DNA of 64,000 bases from an uncultured Pseudomonadales bacterium (GTDB lineage Bacteria; Pseudomonadota; Gammaproteobacteria; Pseudomonadales; Azotimanducaceae). The notes beneath the pieces were generated by a model. That model saw only the letters and a list, made by a program, of their open reading frames with translations, did no database searches and was not told the DNA's origin. The stretch is taken from NCBI GenBank assembly GCA_958296295.1, contig OY282460.1, positions 2,728,001-2,792,000 on the forward strand. Reading direction: 5' to 3'. The first letter of the stretch is position 1; each line of letters begins with the position of its first letter. The position numbers and the translations under genes were made by a program. Of this stretch, positions 43,027 through 51,453 are shown in pieces.

Positions 43027-44190
43027 GTGAAGAAGGCGGTTTGGCTGCGGGAGACGAGGATGAGGCGATTCGAGGAGGTGCTGTCGGCGTGGACGGAGAG
43101 GCGGCTGACCCAGGAGGCGGCGGCGGAGCTGCTCGGGGTGTGTCCGCGGTCGTTCCGGCGTTACGTGGACAGGTACCACGAGGGCGGTCTGGACGGGCTG
43201 GCGGACAAGCGGATGTCGGAGGTGTCGAGCCGGAGCGCGGCGGTGGACGAGGTGGTTCGTCTGGAGGCGCTGTACAAGGAGCGCCACGACGGATGGTCGG
43301 TGGCGCACTTCCACGACCGCTACCGGGAGAGGCACGGCGGCGAACGGTCGCACACCTGGACGAAGAACCGGCTGCAGGCGGCGGGGCTGGTGGCGAAGGG
43401 GCGGACGAAGGGCAAGCACCGGAAGAGGCGCGAGCGGACGCCGATGGCGGGCCTGCTGGCGCATCAGGACGGCTCGACGCACCGCTGGGTGGAGGACGCG
43501 GCGTGGGACCTGATCGTGACGCTGGACGACGCGACGACGGAGGTGTGCTCGGGGTTCTTCGTGGACGAGGAGGACACCTGGTCGAGCCTGCGCGGCGTTC
43601 GGGAGACGGTGGAGCGCCGGGGACTGTTCGGCAGCCTGTGGACGGACCGCGGCAGCCACTACCGGCGCACGCCGAAGGCCGGCGGCGGGGTGGACAAGTC
43701 GAGCCCGACGCAGTTCGGAAGGGCGATGCGGGAACTGGGCATCGAGCTGATCCCCTCGTACTCGCCGCAGGCGCGGGGGCGTTCGGAGCGGCAGTTCGGG
43801 ACGATGCGGGGGCGGCTGCCGCAGGAGTTGGCGGCGGAGGGGGTGCGCGACATGGAGACGGCCAACCGGTACCTGGAGGAGGTGTGCTGGCCGTCGTGGA
43901 ACACGCGCTTCACGGTGCCGGCGGCGGAGCCCGGGGACGGCTTCGTTCCGCTGCTGGACGTGGACTTGGACAACATCCTGTGCCTGAAGGAGGAGCGCAA
44001 GGTGGGCAACGACAACCGCGTGCGGTACAAGAACCTGCGGCTGCGGATTCCGCCGGGGCCGCACGGCAGGCACTATGTGAGGCGGCCCGTCCGCGTCCAC
44101 GAACACTCGGACGGGCGCTTGTCGGTGTTCCACGGGCCGCGGCGGCTGGGCCGCTACGGGGCGGACGGCGCCTTGGCGGACGGCGCGTGA
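43027..44190 (+). CDS. ISNCY family transposase (ISDol1 group)
   Basis: A 387-residue DDE transposase. The N-terminal helix-turn-helix reads RRLTQEAAAELLGVCPRSFR with RYVDRYHEGGLDGL after it. The catalytic core has HQDGSTHRWV (first Asp), IVTLDDATTE, LWTDRGSHY (second Asp) and YSPQARGRSERQFGTMRGRL with the Glu region. The C-terminus has NRVRYKNLRLRIPP and VFHGPRRLGRY. These are the standard motifs of ISNCY transposases near ISDol1. No frameshift is present. Confidence 0.92.
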   Translation: MKKAVWLRETRMRRFEEVLSAWTERRLTQEAAAELLGVCPRSFRRYVDRYHEGGLDGLADKRMSEVSSRSAAVDEVVRLEALYKERHDGWSVAHFHDRYRERHGGERSHTWTKNRLQAAGLVAKGRTKGKHRKRRERTPMAGLLAHQDGSTHRWVEDAAWDLIVTLDDATTEVCSGFFVDEEDTWSSLRGVRETVERRGLFGSLWTDRGSHYRRTPKAGGGVDKSSPTQFGRAMRELGIELIPSYSPQARGRSERQFGTMRGRLPQELAAEGVRDMETANRYLEEVCWPSWNTRFTVPAAEPGDGFVPLLDVDLDNILCLKEERKVGNDNRVRYKNLRLRIPPGPHGRHYVRRPVRVHEHSDGRLSVFHGPRRLGRYGADGALADGA

Positions 44191-44332
44191 GGGGCGGGCC
44201 GGTCTTCGGGCGGGCCCCGCGTTTCGCGCCGCCTTCCCACCGCCGCTTTTGTGACGAAGGGGATCGCGCCCGTGGAAAGCCGGCGCGAAACGCTGCTCGG
44301 ACAACCCCTGCCGCACGGGTCGGCCGGGAAGG

Positions 44333-44383
44333 AGAACCGGACAGATGACGTGCTAGAAAAAGCGGACAGACCTATTTGCTATC
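44333..44383 (-). repeat. Right IS end with two tandem motifs, inverted to the left end
   Basis: Read on the minus strand: GATAGCAAATAGGTCTGTCC with GCTTT after it (outer, 44359-44383), and CTAGCACGTCATCTGTCCGG (inner, 44333-44356). The match to the left end is interrupted by one gap and several mismatches. Confidence 0.7.
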
Positions 44384-44473
44384 CACACGCGGAACTTGCG
44401 GGCTTGCGGGATCGCCGCTGGCAGGTCATCATCCTGTGACGCGATCCTCACCAACGAACGAACGGAGACGGCC

Positions 44474-44788
44474 ATGTTGTTGACCACAACGCCGCACATC
44501 GACGGCAAAACCATTCGCCAGTACCACGGCATCGTGACGGGTGAGGCGATTCTCGGCGCCAACATCTTCCGCGATCTCTTCGCCGGCATCCGCGACATCG
44601 TGGGCGGCCGATCGGCCGGCTACGAGAAGGCGTTGGCCGAAGCGCGGGAAAACGCCTTGGACGAAATGGCCGATGACGCGCGGAGGCTCGGCGGCAACGC
44701 CGTGGTCGGCATCGACCTGGATTACGAAGTGGTTGGGTCCGGCCGCATGTTGATGGTGTCGGCGACCGGCACCGCCGTGACGGTCTAG
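44474..44788 (+). CDS. YbjQ/UPF0145 family protein (second copy)
   Basis: A 104-residue YbjQ-family protein: [52 protein letters not shown] and [16 protein letters not shown]. It is closer to the classical YbjQ consensus than the copy at 13685, so the two are old paralogues or separate acquisitions. An AACGGAGACGGCC site precedes ATG 44474. It lies directly beside the insertion sequence and is otherwise alone on this strand. Confidence 0.92.
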   Translation: MLLTTTPHIDGKTIRQYHGIVTGEAILGANIFRDLFAGIRDIVGGRSAGYEKALAEARENALDEMADDARRLGGNAVVGIDLDYEVVGSGRMLMVSATGTAVTV

Positions 44789-44994
44789 CCAAAGACGCTT
44801 TTCCGGGCGCGTGTTTGGCGCGGCTCGCGCCGCGAAGGAGCGGCTGGCAGGCCCCGCATCGCGCCGAGCGGCTTGGCCGGGGCGTTTGGCAGGCGGGCGA
44901 GCCCTACCTGTTGGTCAGTGAACCGTGCAGAAGTACAAGCGCGGCGCGGCAGGCGGGTTCTAGCGGGCGCTCACCGCTGGCACAACGGAGCGTA

Positions 44995-45166
44995 GCGGGT
45001 CTCGCCGGCACCAACCGCAGCTATCAATCACCCACCTCAACGAGCCGGACGCTCATCGCAAAGCACTGCGACGGCGCGTCGCGGGTCTCGCCGGCACCAC
45101 CGGCAGCGATCTAGCGCCCGTCTCAACGAGCCGGACGCTCATCGCAAAGCACTGCGACGCGGTGTA
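44995..45166. repeat. Tandem duplication of an 86-bp unit including the 3' end of the TauD-like gene
   Basis: Unit one is 44995-45080, unit two is 45081-45166. The 38-base stretch starting CTCAACGAGCCGGACGCTCA is identical in both (45036-45073 and 45122-45159). The first 30 bases (GCGGGTCTCGCCGGCACCA onward) match at 27 positions; the middle has diverged. The second copy holds the last codons of the minus-strand dioxygenase gene, the first is a noncoding leftover. The rest of the 334-base gap 44789-45122 shows no gene. Confidence 0.85.
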
Positions 45167-45941
45167 GTTCTCGCACTTCGCCGCCGAAGTCGGGTACTGC
45201 GGCGTGCTGGACGCAACGGTTGTCCCAGATGGCCAAGGTGCCTGGTTGGTAGCGGACGCGCGCTTGGTAGCGTTCGCGGGTGCAGTGGTCGTACAGGAAG
45301 TTCAGCACCGCGTCGCTTTCCCCCTGAGGGAGGCCGACGATGCGCCGGGTGAAGCCGCGGTTCGCGTACAGCGCCTTGCGTCCCGTCTCCGGGTGGCGGA
45401 TGACGATGGGATGGGCCACCGGGCGGCGAATCAAGTCCAAGTCGAAGTTGCGTCCGTCGTGTTCGGCGTCAAGCGGTTCGAGGAACGCCTGCATCTGTTC
45501 GGACAGATCCTCGTAGGCCCGGTATTGCGACGCGAACAAAGTGTCGCCGCCGACGCTTGGAACCTGCCGCGCCAACAGCATGGACATCTTCGGCGGAATC
45601 ACCTTCCAGCTCACGTCCGAGTGCCAACCCTCGGCGGTGCGCGGCTGCTCGCTGGCGGATCGAATGAGCAGCATGTCCTTGAAGCCGGGCACCGTGGGCG
45701 AGTAGCCGTGGACATCCAGCTGGCCCCAGCGCAGGCCGAACTCGCGCAGTTGGGCGTCCGACACGTGACCCTGCCCGTGCAGGGCGAGGGCGCTGTACTC
45801 CAGCAGCAGCGCATGCACCGCGGCGAAGCCCTCGTCGTCCAGCGACGCGATGTCCACGCCGTACACTTCCGCACCGAGCGCGCCGGTGAGCGGACGCACA
45901 TCCAACGCGAGATCGCTCGCAACCTCAGCCACTTCGGCCAT
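45123..45941 (-). CDS. TauD/TfdA family Fe(II)/2-oxoglutarate-dependent dioxygenase
   Basis: A 272-residue protein with the 2-His-1-carboxylate site His107-x-Asp109 (GWHSDVSW) and His246 (CVQHAAV), and the 2-oxoglutarate Arg261 in ELHRVAVL. It begins LDVRPLTGALGAEVYGVDIA, as in taurine and alkylsulfonate dioxygenases. The substrate may be a sulfonate, a herbicide-like aryloxy acid or another carboxylate; sequence does not decide. Its 3' end is part of the tandem duplication. A strong GGAGGAG-type site (GAGGAGGAGAACC) precedes ATG 45941. It is divergent from the luciferase-like gene. Confidence 0.92.
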   Translation of the reverse strand: MAEVAEVASDLALDVRPLTGALGAEVYGVDIASLDDEGFAAVHALLLEYSALALHGQGHVSDAQLREFGLRWGQLDVHGYSPTVPGFKDMLLIRSASEQPRTAEGWHSDVSWKVIPPKMSMLLARQVPSVGGDTLFASQYRAYEDLSEQMQAFLEPLDAEHDGRNFDLDLIRRPVAHPIVIRHPETGRKALYANRGFTRRIVGLPQGESDAVLNFLYDHCTRERYQARVRYQPGTLAIWDNRCVQHAAVPDFGGEVRELHRVAVLCDERPAR

Positions 45942-46063
45942 CGGTTCTCCTCCTCTGCTGACAAGCCAGCGGTGATGCTAACGCAGTTCGCACACTGTTT
46001 GTGGGGTGCGCGGGGCGCGCGCGCCGCTCTCCTTGAAACACGCGCCGGCTTTACAATGCGCGA

Positions 46064-47134
46064 ATGGACATCGGCATCTGCGTGGCGTCCCATGTGGGCG
46101 ACACGGACTACATCGTGCGGGCGGAAGCGCTTGGCTATTCGCACGCTTGGCTGGCGGATAGCCAGATGCTCTGGTCGGACTGCTACGCGGCGCTGGCGCT
46201 CGCGGCCACGCGCACCAGCCGCATCCGCCTTGGCACCGGCGTCGCCATTAGCGGCACGCGGCCGGCGCCGAACAACGCCTCCGGCATCGCCACCATCAAC
46301 GCGCTGGCGCCGGGGCGCACGTTCTTCGGGATTGGCGCCGGCAACACCGCCCTGCGGGTGATGGGCTTGCCGCCGCAACGCATCGCCGAGTTCGACCGCT
46401 ATCTCGCCACCATCGCGCCCCTGTTGCGCGGCGAAGAAGCAAGGTTGCCGCACCGGGGTCGCGAACTGCCCATCCGCCACATCATGCCGGATGCCGGTTT
46501 CGTGAACTTCGCTCAGCCGATTCCCCTCTACATTTCCGGCTTCGGGCCGAAGTCGCTCGCTTTGGCCGGCAAGCACGGCGATGGCGCGGTGCTCGCCTTG
46601 CCAGCGCATCCGCAAGCGATGGCCGGCATCTGGCGCCGGATAGAGGAAGGGGCGCGGCAGGCCGGGCGGGCAATCGACCGCGCCGCCTACTACACCACCG
46701 CGCTGACGACGATGGTGGTGTTGGATGCCGGCGAGGCGGTGGATTCGCCCCGGGTGAAGGCCGAGTGCGGCGCCATGGCCATGGCGGCGGTGCATTTCGC
46801 CTACGATCAGTTTCGCAACTTCGGGCGCGAACCGTCCGGCTACCTGCACGGCATTTGGGACGACTACCGCGCCATGATCGAATCCTATCCCGCCGAGCGG
46901 CGCCACCAGCGCATCCACGGCGGCCACAACTGCTGGGTGCTGCCGGAGGAAGAACGGTTCTTGACGCCCCAAGTGCTGCGCGCCACCACGATGATCGGCA
47001 GCCGCGACGAACTCGTTGGGCGACTGCGGGGTTTGGCCGAAGCGGGGTTGGACCAAGTGATGATCCTGCCCAACTGGGACACCCGCTTCGATGTGCTGGA
47101 GCGCGTGGCGAAGGACATAGTGCCCAATGTTTGA
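46064..47134 (+). CDS. Luciferase-like (LLM class) flavin-dependent oxidoreductase
   Basis: A 356-residue TIM-barrel flavoprotein of the bacterial luciferase/F420-reductase superfamily. It begins DIGICVASHVGDTDYIVRAE with ALGYSHAWLADSQ, then RIRLGTGVAISGTRPAPN, TFFGIGAGNTALRVMGLPPQ, IPLYISGFGPKSLALAGKHG and GDGAVLAL. The C-terminus has SRDELVGRLRGLAEAGLDQV. Members oxidise or reduce diverse substrates with FMN or F420. Substrate unknown. It overlaps the DUF2782 gene by 8 bases. Confidence 0.9.
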   Translation: MDIGICVASHVGDTDYIVRAEALGYSHAWLADSQMLWSDCYAALALAATRTSRIRLGTGVAISGTRPAPNNASGIATINALAPGRTFFGIGAGNTALRVMGLPPQRIAEFDRYLATIAPLLRGEEARLPHRGRELPIRHIMPDAGFVNFAQPIPLYISGFGPKSLALAGKHGDGAVLALPAHPQAMAGIWRRIEEGARQAGRAIDRAAYYTTALTTMVVLDAGEAVDSPRVKAECGAMAMAAVHFAYDQFRNFGREPSGYLHGIWDDYRAMIESYPAERRHQRIHGGHNCWVLPEEERFLTPQVLRATTMIGSRDELVGRLRGLAEAGLDQVMILPNWDTRFDVLERVAKDIVPNV

Positions 47135-47627
47135 GCGACGCACCGGGCGAAGCGGCGTAGCGATCGCCGCGTTGCTTTGGGCCTGCTTTCTGCCGGCGGC
47201 CGTCAGCCTCGCCGCGGACGAAAACGCTCCCGCGCAAGTTCCCGCGCCGCCGAAATCGGACGATGCGGACGCCCCGGAAAAATCCGCGCCACCAGCGCCA
47301 AGCGAAGGGCAAAGCGCACCCGCCGAAGTGGAGGCCGATTCCAGCGAAGACACCCGCGAGGCCACAGCCCCGCAGATCAGATCCTCGCCGGCGGCCTACG
47401 GCCCGGGCGGCCCGCCACCGGAGTTTCGCGGCCCGGACGTGACGTTGATCGCCAGCGAGAAACGCACGGTGTACGAATACCGCCAGCACGGTCAGCTGCG
47501 GATGGTGAAGATCGTCCCCAAGCGCGGCAAGCCGTACTACCTGGTACCGCGGGACCCCACGCGGGGTTTCGGAGACTTGGAACAAGCGGACACGCTGCTG
47601 GCCGAATGGGTTTTGTGGGAGTTCTAA
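47127..47627 (+). CDS. DUF2782 domain exported protein
   Basis: A 166-residue exported protein. A signal peptide (AIAALLWACFLPAAVSLAAD) precedes a long Pro/Ala/Glu-rich disordered linker and a C-terminal DUF2782 domain: DVTLIASEKRTVYEYRQHGQ, LRMVKIVPKRGKPYYLVPRD and WVLWEF. DUF2782 proteins are small gammaproteobacterial envelope proteins usually near polA or thrB; this gene is elsewhere and has a longer linker. Function unknown. Confidence 0.88.
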   Translation: MFERRTGRSGVAIAALLWACFLPAAVSLAADENAPAQVPAPPKSDDADAPEKSAPPAPSEGQSAPAEVEADSSEDTREATAPQIRSSPAAYGPGGPPPEFRGPDVTLIASEKRTVYEYRQHGQLRMVKIVPKRGKPYYLVPRDPTRGFGDLEQADTLLAEWVLWEF

Positions 47628-47703
47628 CCGCGACCGGTGGCTAGCCACCGGCCAAGCCGGCGGCCGGAGCGAACCTGCCGACGCAACGCGCTCCAGGCGC
47701 GGC

Positions 47704-48561
47704 TCAGCCTTTGGAGGCGCGGCCTTCCAGCAGCCGGTCGATCAGCGTGGCGACGCCGTCCTCGTGGTTCGCGCCCGTCACCCAGTCCGCCTCCGCCTTC
47801 AAGGCCGGGGCCGCATTGCCAACCGCGACGCCAAAGCCGGCGCCGCGAATCATCGGCAAGTCGTTCAGCGCGTCGCCAACGGCGCAGACCGCCTCCTCGG
47901 CGACGCCGCTGTCGGCGGCGAAGCGTCGCAGCGCCGTCCACTTGTTCACTTGTCCGGCGGTGATTTCCAAATACCAGCCCGGCGTTCTTTGCGACGGCAC
48001 GAGCACCGAGCCGAGGTCGCTATTCGGCCCGATGCCCTCCCCTACGTGCCGTTGAAACGCCGCAAGGGGCCGCCGCGGGCCGAAGCAGCCGACGAGCAGA
48101 ACATCCTCGCACGGCGCGTTTTCGGGTGCCGGATCCGGTTGGCAGATCGCGCCCGCGCTTTGCGCATAGCCGCGTGTGGGTTCGTTCCACGGCGGGGCCA
48201 TGTCCACCACGAAGTCCGGGCCGCCGCGGGCGTGCGCGTCCCGTTGCAGCAACAGCGCCAAGCCGTGCTGCCGCGCCAGCGCCAAAAGGGCGCGCACCAC
48301 CGCTGGCGCGAATGGCGTGGAGCGAATGGTCTCGCCGGCGGCGTCTTTGACAAGGGCGCCGCCCAGGCAAATCACCGGCAACCTCATGCCGAGCGCGGTC
48401 AGGGCGCGTTGCGAAGTGCGATAACGGCGCCCGGTGGCCAGCACGAGCCCCAAGCCGTCAGCTTGGGCCCGACGCACGGCGGCGCGGGTGCCCGGCGTCA
48501 CGGAATCGTCTTTCAGAACCAAGGTGCCATCGATGTCGATGGCCAGAAGAGCGAGGGACAT
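47704..48561 (-). CDS. Cof-type HAD-IIB hydrolase
   Basis: A 285-residue HAD phosphatase of the Cof/YbjI type. Motif I is LLAIDIDGTLVLKDDSVTPG, motif II is LVLATGRRY, motif III the Lys in NKWTALRRFA, and motif IV AVGDALNDLPMIRGAGFGVAVGN. A C2B cap lies between about residues 85 and 190. Members dephosphorylate sugar phosphates or cofactors; the substrate is not predictable. Start ATG 48561 (MSLALLAID) is chosen over an upstream ATG that adds 16 nonconserved residues. Alone between DUF2782 and livF. Confidence 0.9.
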   Translation of the reverse strand: MSLALLAIDIDGTLVLKDDSVTPGTRAAVRRAQADGLGLVLATGRRYRTSQRALTALGMRLPVICLGGALVKDAAGETIRSTPFAPAVVRALLALARQHGLALLLQRDAHARGGPDFVVDMAPPWNEPTRGYAQSAGAICQPDPAPENAPCEDVLLVGCFGPRRPLAAFQRHVGEGIGPNSDLGSVLVPSQRTPGWYLEITAGQVNKWTALRRFAADSGVAEEAVCAVGDALNDLPMIRGAGFGVAVGNAAPALKAEADWVTGANHEDGVATLIDRLLEGRASKG

Positions 48562-48696
48562 GCGGGCAACGGGCGACTGCAACAGGGTTAGATCGGCACC
48601 GGGCGGCACACCAACAGTGCGCTCACCTCACTGTGCCATTGTACAGCCCAAGCCTGCGTGTTGCCCAACGCGAGCGTGGCGAAGTTCGGACACGCG

Positions 48697-49473
48697 CTAG
48701 CGCCACGTTTTTCGTTGTTTCCAACGACGGCGTCCGCGCACGCCCTGATCCTTCATTCCCAAGTAGAACTCTTGAATGTCCGGGGCGTTCTTCAGCCGCT
48801 CGCAGGTGTCTTCCATCACGATGCGCCCCACCTCCATCACATAGCCGTAGTGGGCGACATCCAAGGCCATGCGGGCGTTCTGTTCCACCAGCAGGATGGC
48901 CATGCCCTGCTCCCGGTTCAGGCGCACCACGATTTCGGCTATTTCCGCCACCAAACGCGGCGCCAATCCCAAGGAGGGCTCGTCCAGCAGCATGAGCTGC
49001 GGGCGCAGCATCAGCGCGCGGCCGATGGCGAGCATTTGCTGCTGCCCGCCGGAAAGAAACCCGGCCGGCAATTTGCGATGTTCCGCCAACGCCGGAAAGT
49101 AGCCGTAGACCAATGCCAGATCTTCGTTGAGATTCGCGCGCCGGCGGGTGAACGCGCCTACCGCCAGGTTCTCTTCCGCGGTGAGGAAGGGAAAGACCTC
49201 GCGCCCTTCCGGCACATGACCGAGATGCAACCGCGCGACGCGATCGGGGTCGCGCCCGGTGATGTCCTCGCCCCGAAACGTCACGCTGCCTTTCTGCGGA
49301 TCCATCGCGCCGCAGATGGTCTTCAGCACGGTCGTCTTGCCGGCGCCGTTGGCGCCCAATATGGTGACGATGGATCGCTCGCGCACTTCCAAGGAGACGC
49401 CGCGAATGGCCATGATCGGCCCGTAGTACGTCTCGATGTTGCGTAACGTCAGCAATGGCTCCGGCTCGGTCAT
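48697..49473 (-). CDS. livF: Branched-chain amino acid/amide ABC transporter ATP-binding protein LivF
   Basis: A 258-residue ABC ATPase. It has LRNIETYYGPIMAIRGVSLE, Walker A GANGAGKTT, the signature FLSGGQQQMLAIGRAL, Walker B LMLLDEPSLGLAP and the switch region LLVEQNARMAL. It ends with an Arg/Lys-rich tail. It starts at ATG 49473, overlapping the livG stop (ATGA), so the two ATPase genes are coupled. Last gene of the leftward livH-livM-livG-livF operon. Confidence 0.95.
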   Translation of the reverse strand: MTEPEPLLTLRNIETYYGPIMAIRGVSLEVRERSIVTILGANGAGKTTVLKTICGAMDPQKGSVTFRGEDITGRDPDRVARLHLGHVPEGREVFPFLTAEENLAVGAFTRRRANLNEDLALVYGYFPALAEHRKLPAGFLSGGQQQMLAIGRALMLRPQLMLLDEPSLGLAPRLVAEIAEIVVRLNREQGMAILLVEQNARMALDVAHYGYVMEVGRIVMEDTCERLKNAPDIQEFYLGMKDQGVRGRRRWKQRKTWR

Positions 49474-50327
49474 GGCGCGGCCTCGGCGACGGCCGGCGGC
49501 GGCTCGTCGGTGCCGCCAAGATAGGCGCGCAGCACTTCCGGGTGGCTTTGGATCGCCGCCGGCTCGCCCGTCGCGAGCACGGACCCGTCGGCCATCGCCA
49601 ACACGCGGTTGGAAACCGTGGCCACCAGGTTCATGTCGTGTTCCACCATTACGATGGTGACGCCAAGGTCCGCCACGATGTCCTCGATCCAAAAGGCCAA
49701 GTCTTCGGTTTCTTCCGGGTTCAGCCCGGACGAAGGTTCGTCTAGCAGCAGCAGGCGGGGCTCGGTGCAAAGCGCCCGGGCGATTTCCACCATCTTGCGG
49801 GCGCCGTAGGGAAGACTGCCGACGAGCGCGCGCCGATGGCTTTGCAGGTGCAGCAGGTCTATGACCTCCTCCACTTTTTCCCGGAACGCCACTTCTTGAC
49901 GGCGCGCCGCGGGCAGGAAGAGCAGGTCCTTGAGCAAGTTGGTTCGCCGATGCACATGCCTGCCGATCAGCAGGTTCGCGAGCACCGTCTCGCGTTCGAA
50001 CAGCTCCGTGTTCTGGAAAGTGCGGGCGATGCCGAGTTCGGCAACGTGGTGTGCCGGCGTGCTGGTGATGTCCTCGCCGCGGAACGCCAAGGTGCCGCCG
50101 TCGGGGTCGTAGAAACGGCTGATCAGGTTGAAAACCGTGGTCTTGCCGGCACCGTTGGGGCCAATGATGCTGAAGACCTCTCCCTCCTCGATGGCGAACG
50201 AAACATCGCGCACCGCATGCACGCCGCCAAAGCGAATCGACAGGTCGCGGGCCTCAAACAACACGCCCGCGGCTCCCGAAGCCGGCGTGGTCGCGCCTGG
50301 GCGCCAAGGCCGGAACCGCTGGTTCAA
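49470..50327 (-). CDS. livG: Branched-chain amino acid/amide ABC transporter ATP-binding protein LivG
   Basis: A 285-residue ABC ATPase. The core begins LFEARDLSIRFGGVHAVRDV, with Walker A GPNGAGKTT, IARTFQNTELFERETVLANL, signature LPYGARKMVEIARAL, Walker B LLLLDEPSSGLNP and VMVEHDMNLVA. LivG-type length and the FQN motif set it apart from LivF. Two starts are possible: TTG 50327, overlapping the livM stop (TTGA) with GGAG 8 bases away, or GTG 50264 with GGGAG 8 bases away. The shorter form gives the usual LivG N-terminus. Confidence 0.93.
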   Translation of the reverse strand: MNQRFRPWRPGATTPASGAAGVLFEARDLSIRFGGVHAVRDVSFAIEEGEVFSIIGPNGAGKTTVFNLISRFYDPDGGTLAFRGEDITSTPAHHVAELGIARTFQNTELFERETVLANLLIGRHVHRRTNLLKDLLFLPAARRQEVAFREKVEEVIDLLHLQSHRRALVGSLPYGARKMVEIARALCTEPRLLLLDEPSSGLNPEETEDLAFWIEDIVADLGVTIVMVEHDMNLVATVSNRVLAMADGSVLATGEPAAIQSHPEVLRAYLGGTDEPPPAVAEAAP

Positions 50328-51403
50328 TGCACCCGCTCCGTGCGCAGATAGGATTTCTGTTTCTTGTAGGTCGCCTTGCGGTACAGCGGAAACTCGTCGA
50401 ACCACGCGCGTATCTTCAGCCAGCGGCCGTACACGCCGAGCGGTTCGAAAATGAGAAAGAGCACCAGAATGGCGCCATAGGCCCCAACCTCCAAACCCGG
50501 CACGCGATCCACGCCGAACGCGGCGAGCTGATCCCTGGCCAAGGCGAGGATCTGCGGCAGGAAACCCACGAAAATCGCGCCGAACACCACGCCGTGCAGG
50601 GATCCCAGGCCGCCGACCACCACCAGCAGCAGCAGTTGTATGGAGACGTTGACGCCAAACGCCTCCGGCACCAAGTGGCCGATCTTGTGCGCCATCAAAG
50701 CCCCGGCCAACCCGGTCAACGCCGCCGACAACGCGAACGCGACGGTTTTCGTGCGCGCCAGATGCACGCCCATGCTCTCCGCGCACACTTCCGAATCACG
50801 CACCGCGACGAACGCTCGTCCGGTGGGGCTGCGAAGCAGGTTGACGGCCCCGAAAATGCACAAGGCCAGCACGCCGAGACACAGGTAGTAGAAGAAGTGG
50901 CTGTGGATGACGCTGATTCCGAACCACTGCGGTTGCGTCATCGCCACGCCCCGCACGCCGCCGGTCAACGCGCCGCCGTGTTCCACCAGATACGCCACGA
51001 TGCGCTCGAACGCCAGCGTCGCCACGGCGAGGTAGACGCCCGTCATGCGCAGCGCGGCGTAGCCGACCAACGCGCCGGCGGCCGCCGCCGCGCCGGTGGC
51101 CAAAAGCAAGGCGAGCGGCAGCGGCACGCCGTAGCGCAGCAGCGCCGCATGGGTGTAGGCGCCGATGGCGAGAAACGCCGCGTGGCCCAAGCTCACCAAC
51201 CCCGTGTAGCCCACCAGCAGCATCACGCCGACGCCGGCGATCGCCCAGATGAAGACCATCGCCGCCTCGCCGACGTAGAAGTTCGTCATCAACCACGGCG
51301 CGACCAGCAGCGCGATGGCAAGCAGCCCGTACCAGAACCGCTGGCCGTTGTGGCGGAACAGGGCCACATCCTGCGCGTAGCGCGTGGTGAGAACGAAACG
51401 CAT
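50324..51403 (-). CDS. livM: Branched-chain amino acid/amide ABC transporter permease LivM
   Basis: A 359-residue permease with about nine to ten helices. Family motifs: GYTGLVSLGHAAFLAIGAYT, RMTGVYLAVATLAF, GRAFVAVRDSEVCAESMGVH, KTVAFALSAALTGLAGALMA and VVVGGLGSLHGVVFGAIFV. The C-terminus is charged and cytoplasmic. It forms the transmembrane channel with LivH. Fifty bases separate it from livH, a stretch with a short repeat of CCCTAAACC. Confidence 0.94.
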   Translation of the reverse strand: MRFVLTTRYAQDVALFRHNGQRFWYGLLAIALLVAPWLMTNFYVGEAAMVFIWAIAGVGVMLLVGYTGLVSLGHAAFLAIGAYTHAALLRYGVPLPLALLLATGAAAAAGALVGYAALRMTGVYLAVATLAFERIVAYLVEHGGALTGGVRGVAMTQPQWFGISVIHSHFFYYLCLGVLALCIFGAVNLLRSPTGRAFVAVRDSEVCAESMGVHLARTKTVAFALSAALTGLAGALMAHKIGHLVPEAFGVNVSIQLLLLVVVGGLGSLHGVVFGAIFVGFLPQILALARDQLAAFGVDRVPGLEVGAYGAILVLFLIFEPLGVYGRWLKIRAWFDEFPLYRKATYKKQKSYLRTERVH

Positions 51404-51453
51404 TGCCGCTACACCGGCCCTAAACCAGCCCTAAACCAACCCTGACACCCGCC

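Larger units (their letters stand above)
42956..44386 (+). mobile_element. ISNCY (ISDol1-like) insertion sequence
   Basis: A 1.43 kb element carrying one transposase gene and imperfect terminal inverted repeats beginning GATAGCA at both ends. The left end abuts the FGE fragment and the right end lies 87 bases before a YbjQ gene. Direct target repeats are not obvious, consistent with a deletion at one side. The transposase frame is intact, so the copy may be recent. Confidence 0.85.

Noticed and set aside
44815..45120. Possible small gene before the TauD-like gene
   Set aside because: The 99-codon frame runs through the two halves of the tandem duplication, which explains it better than coding.
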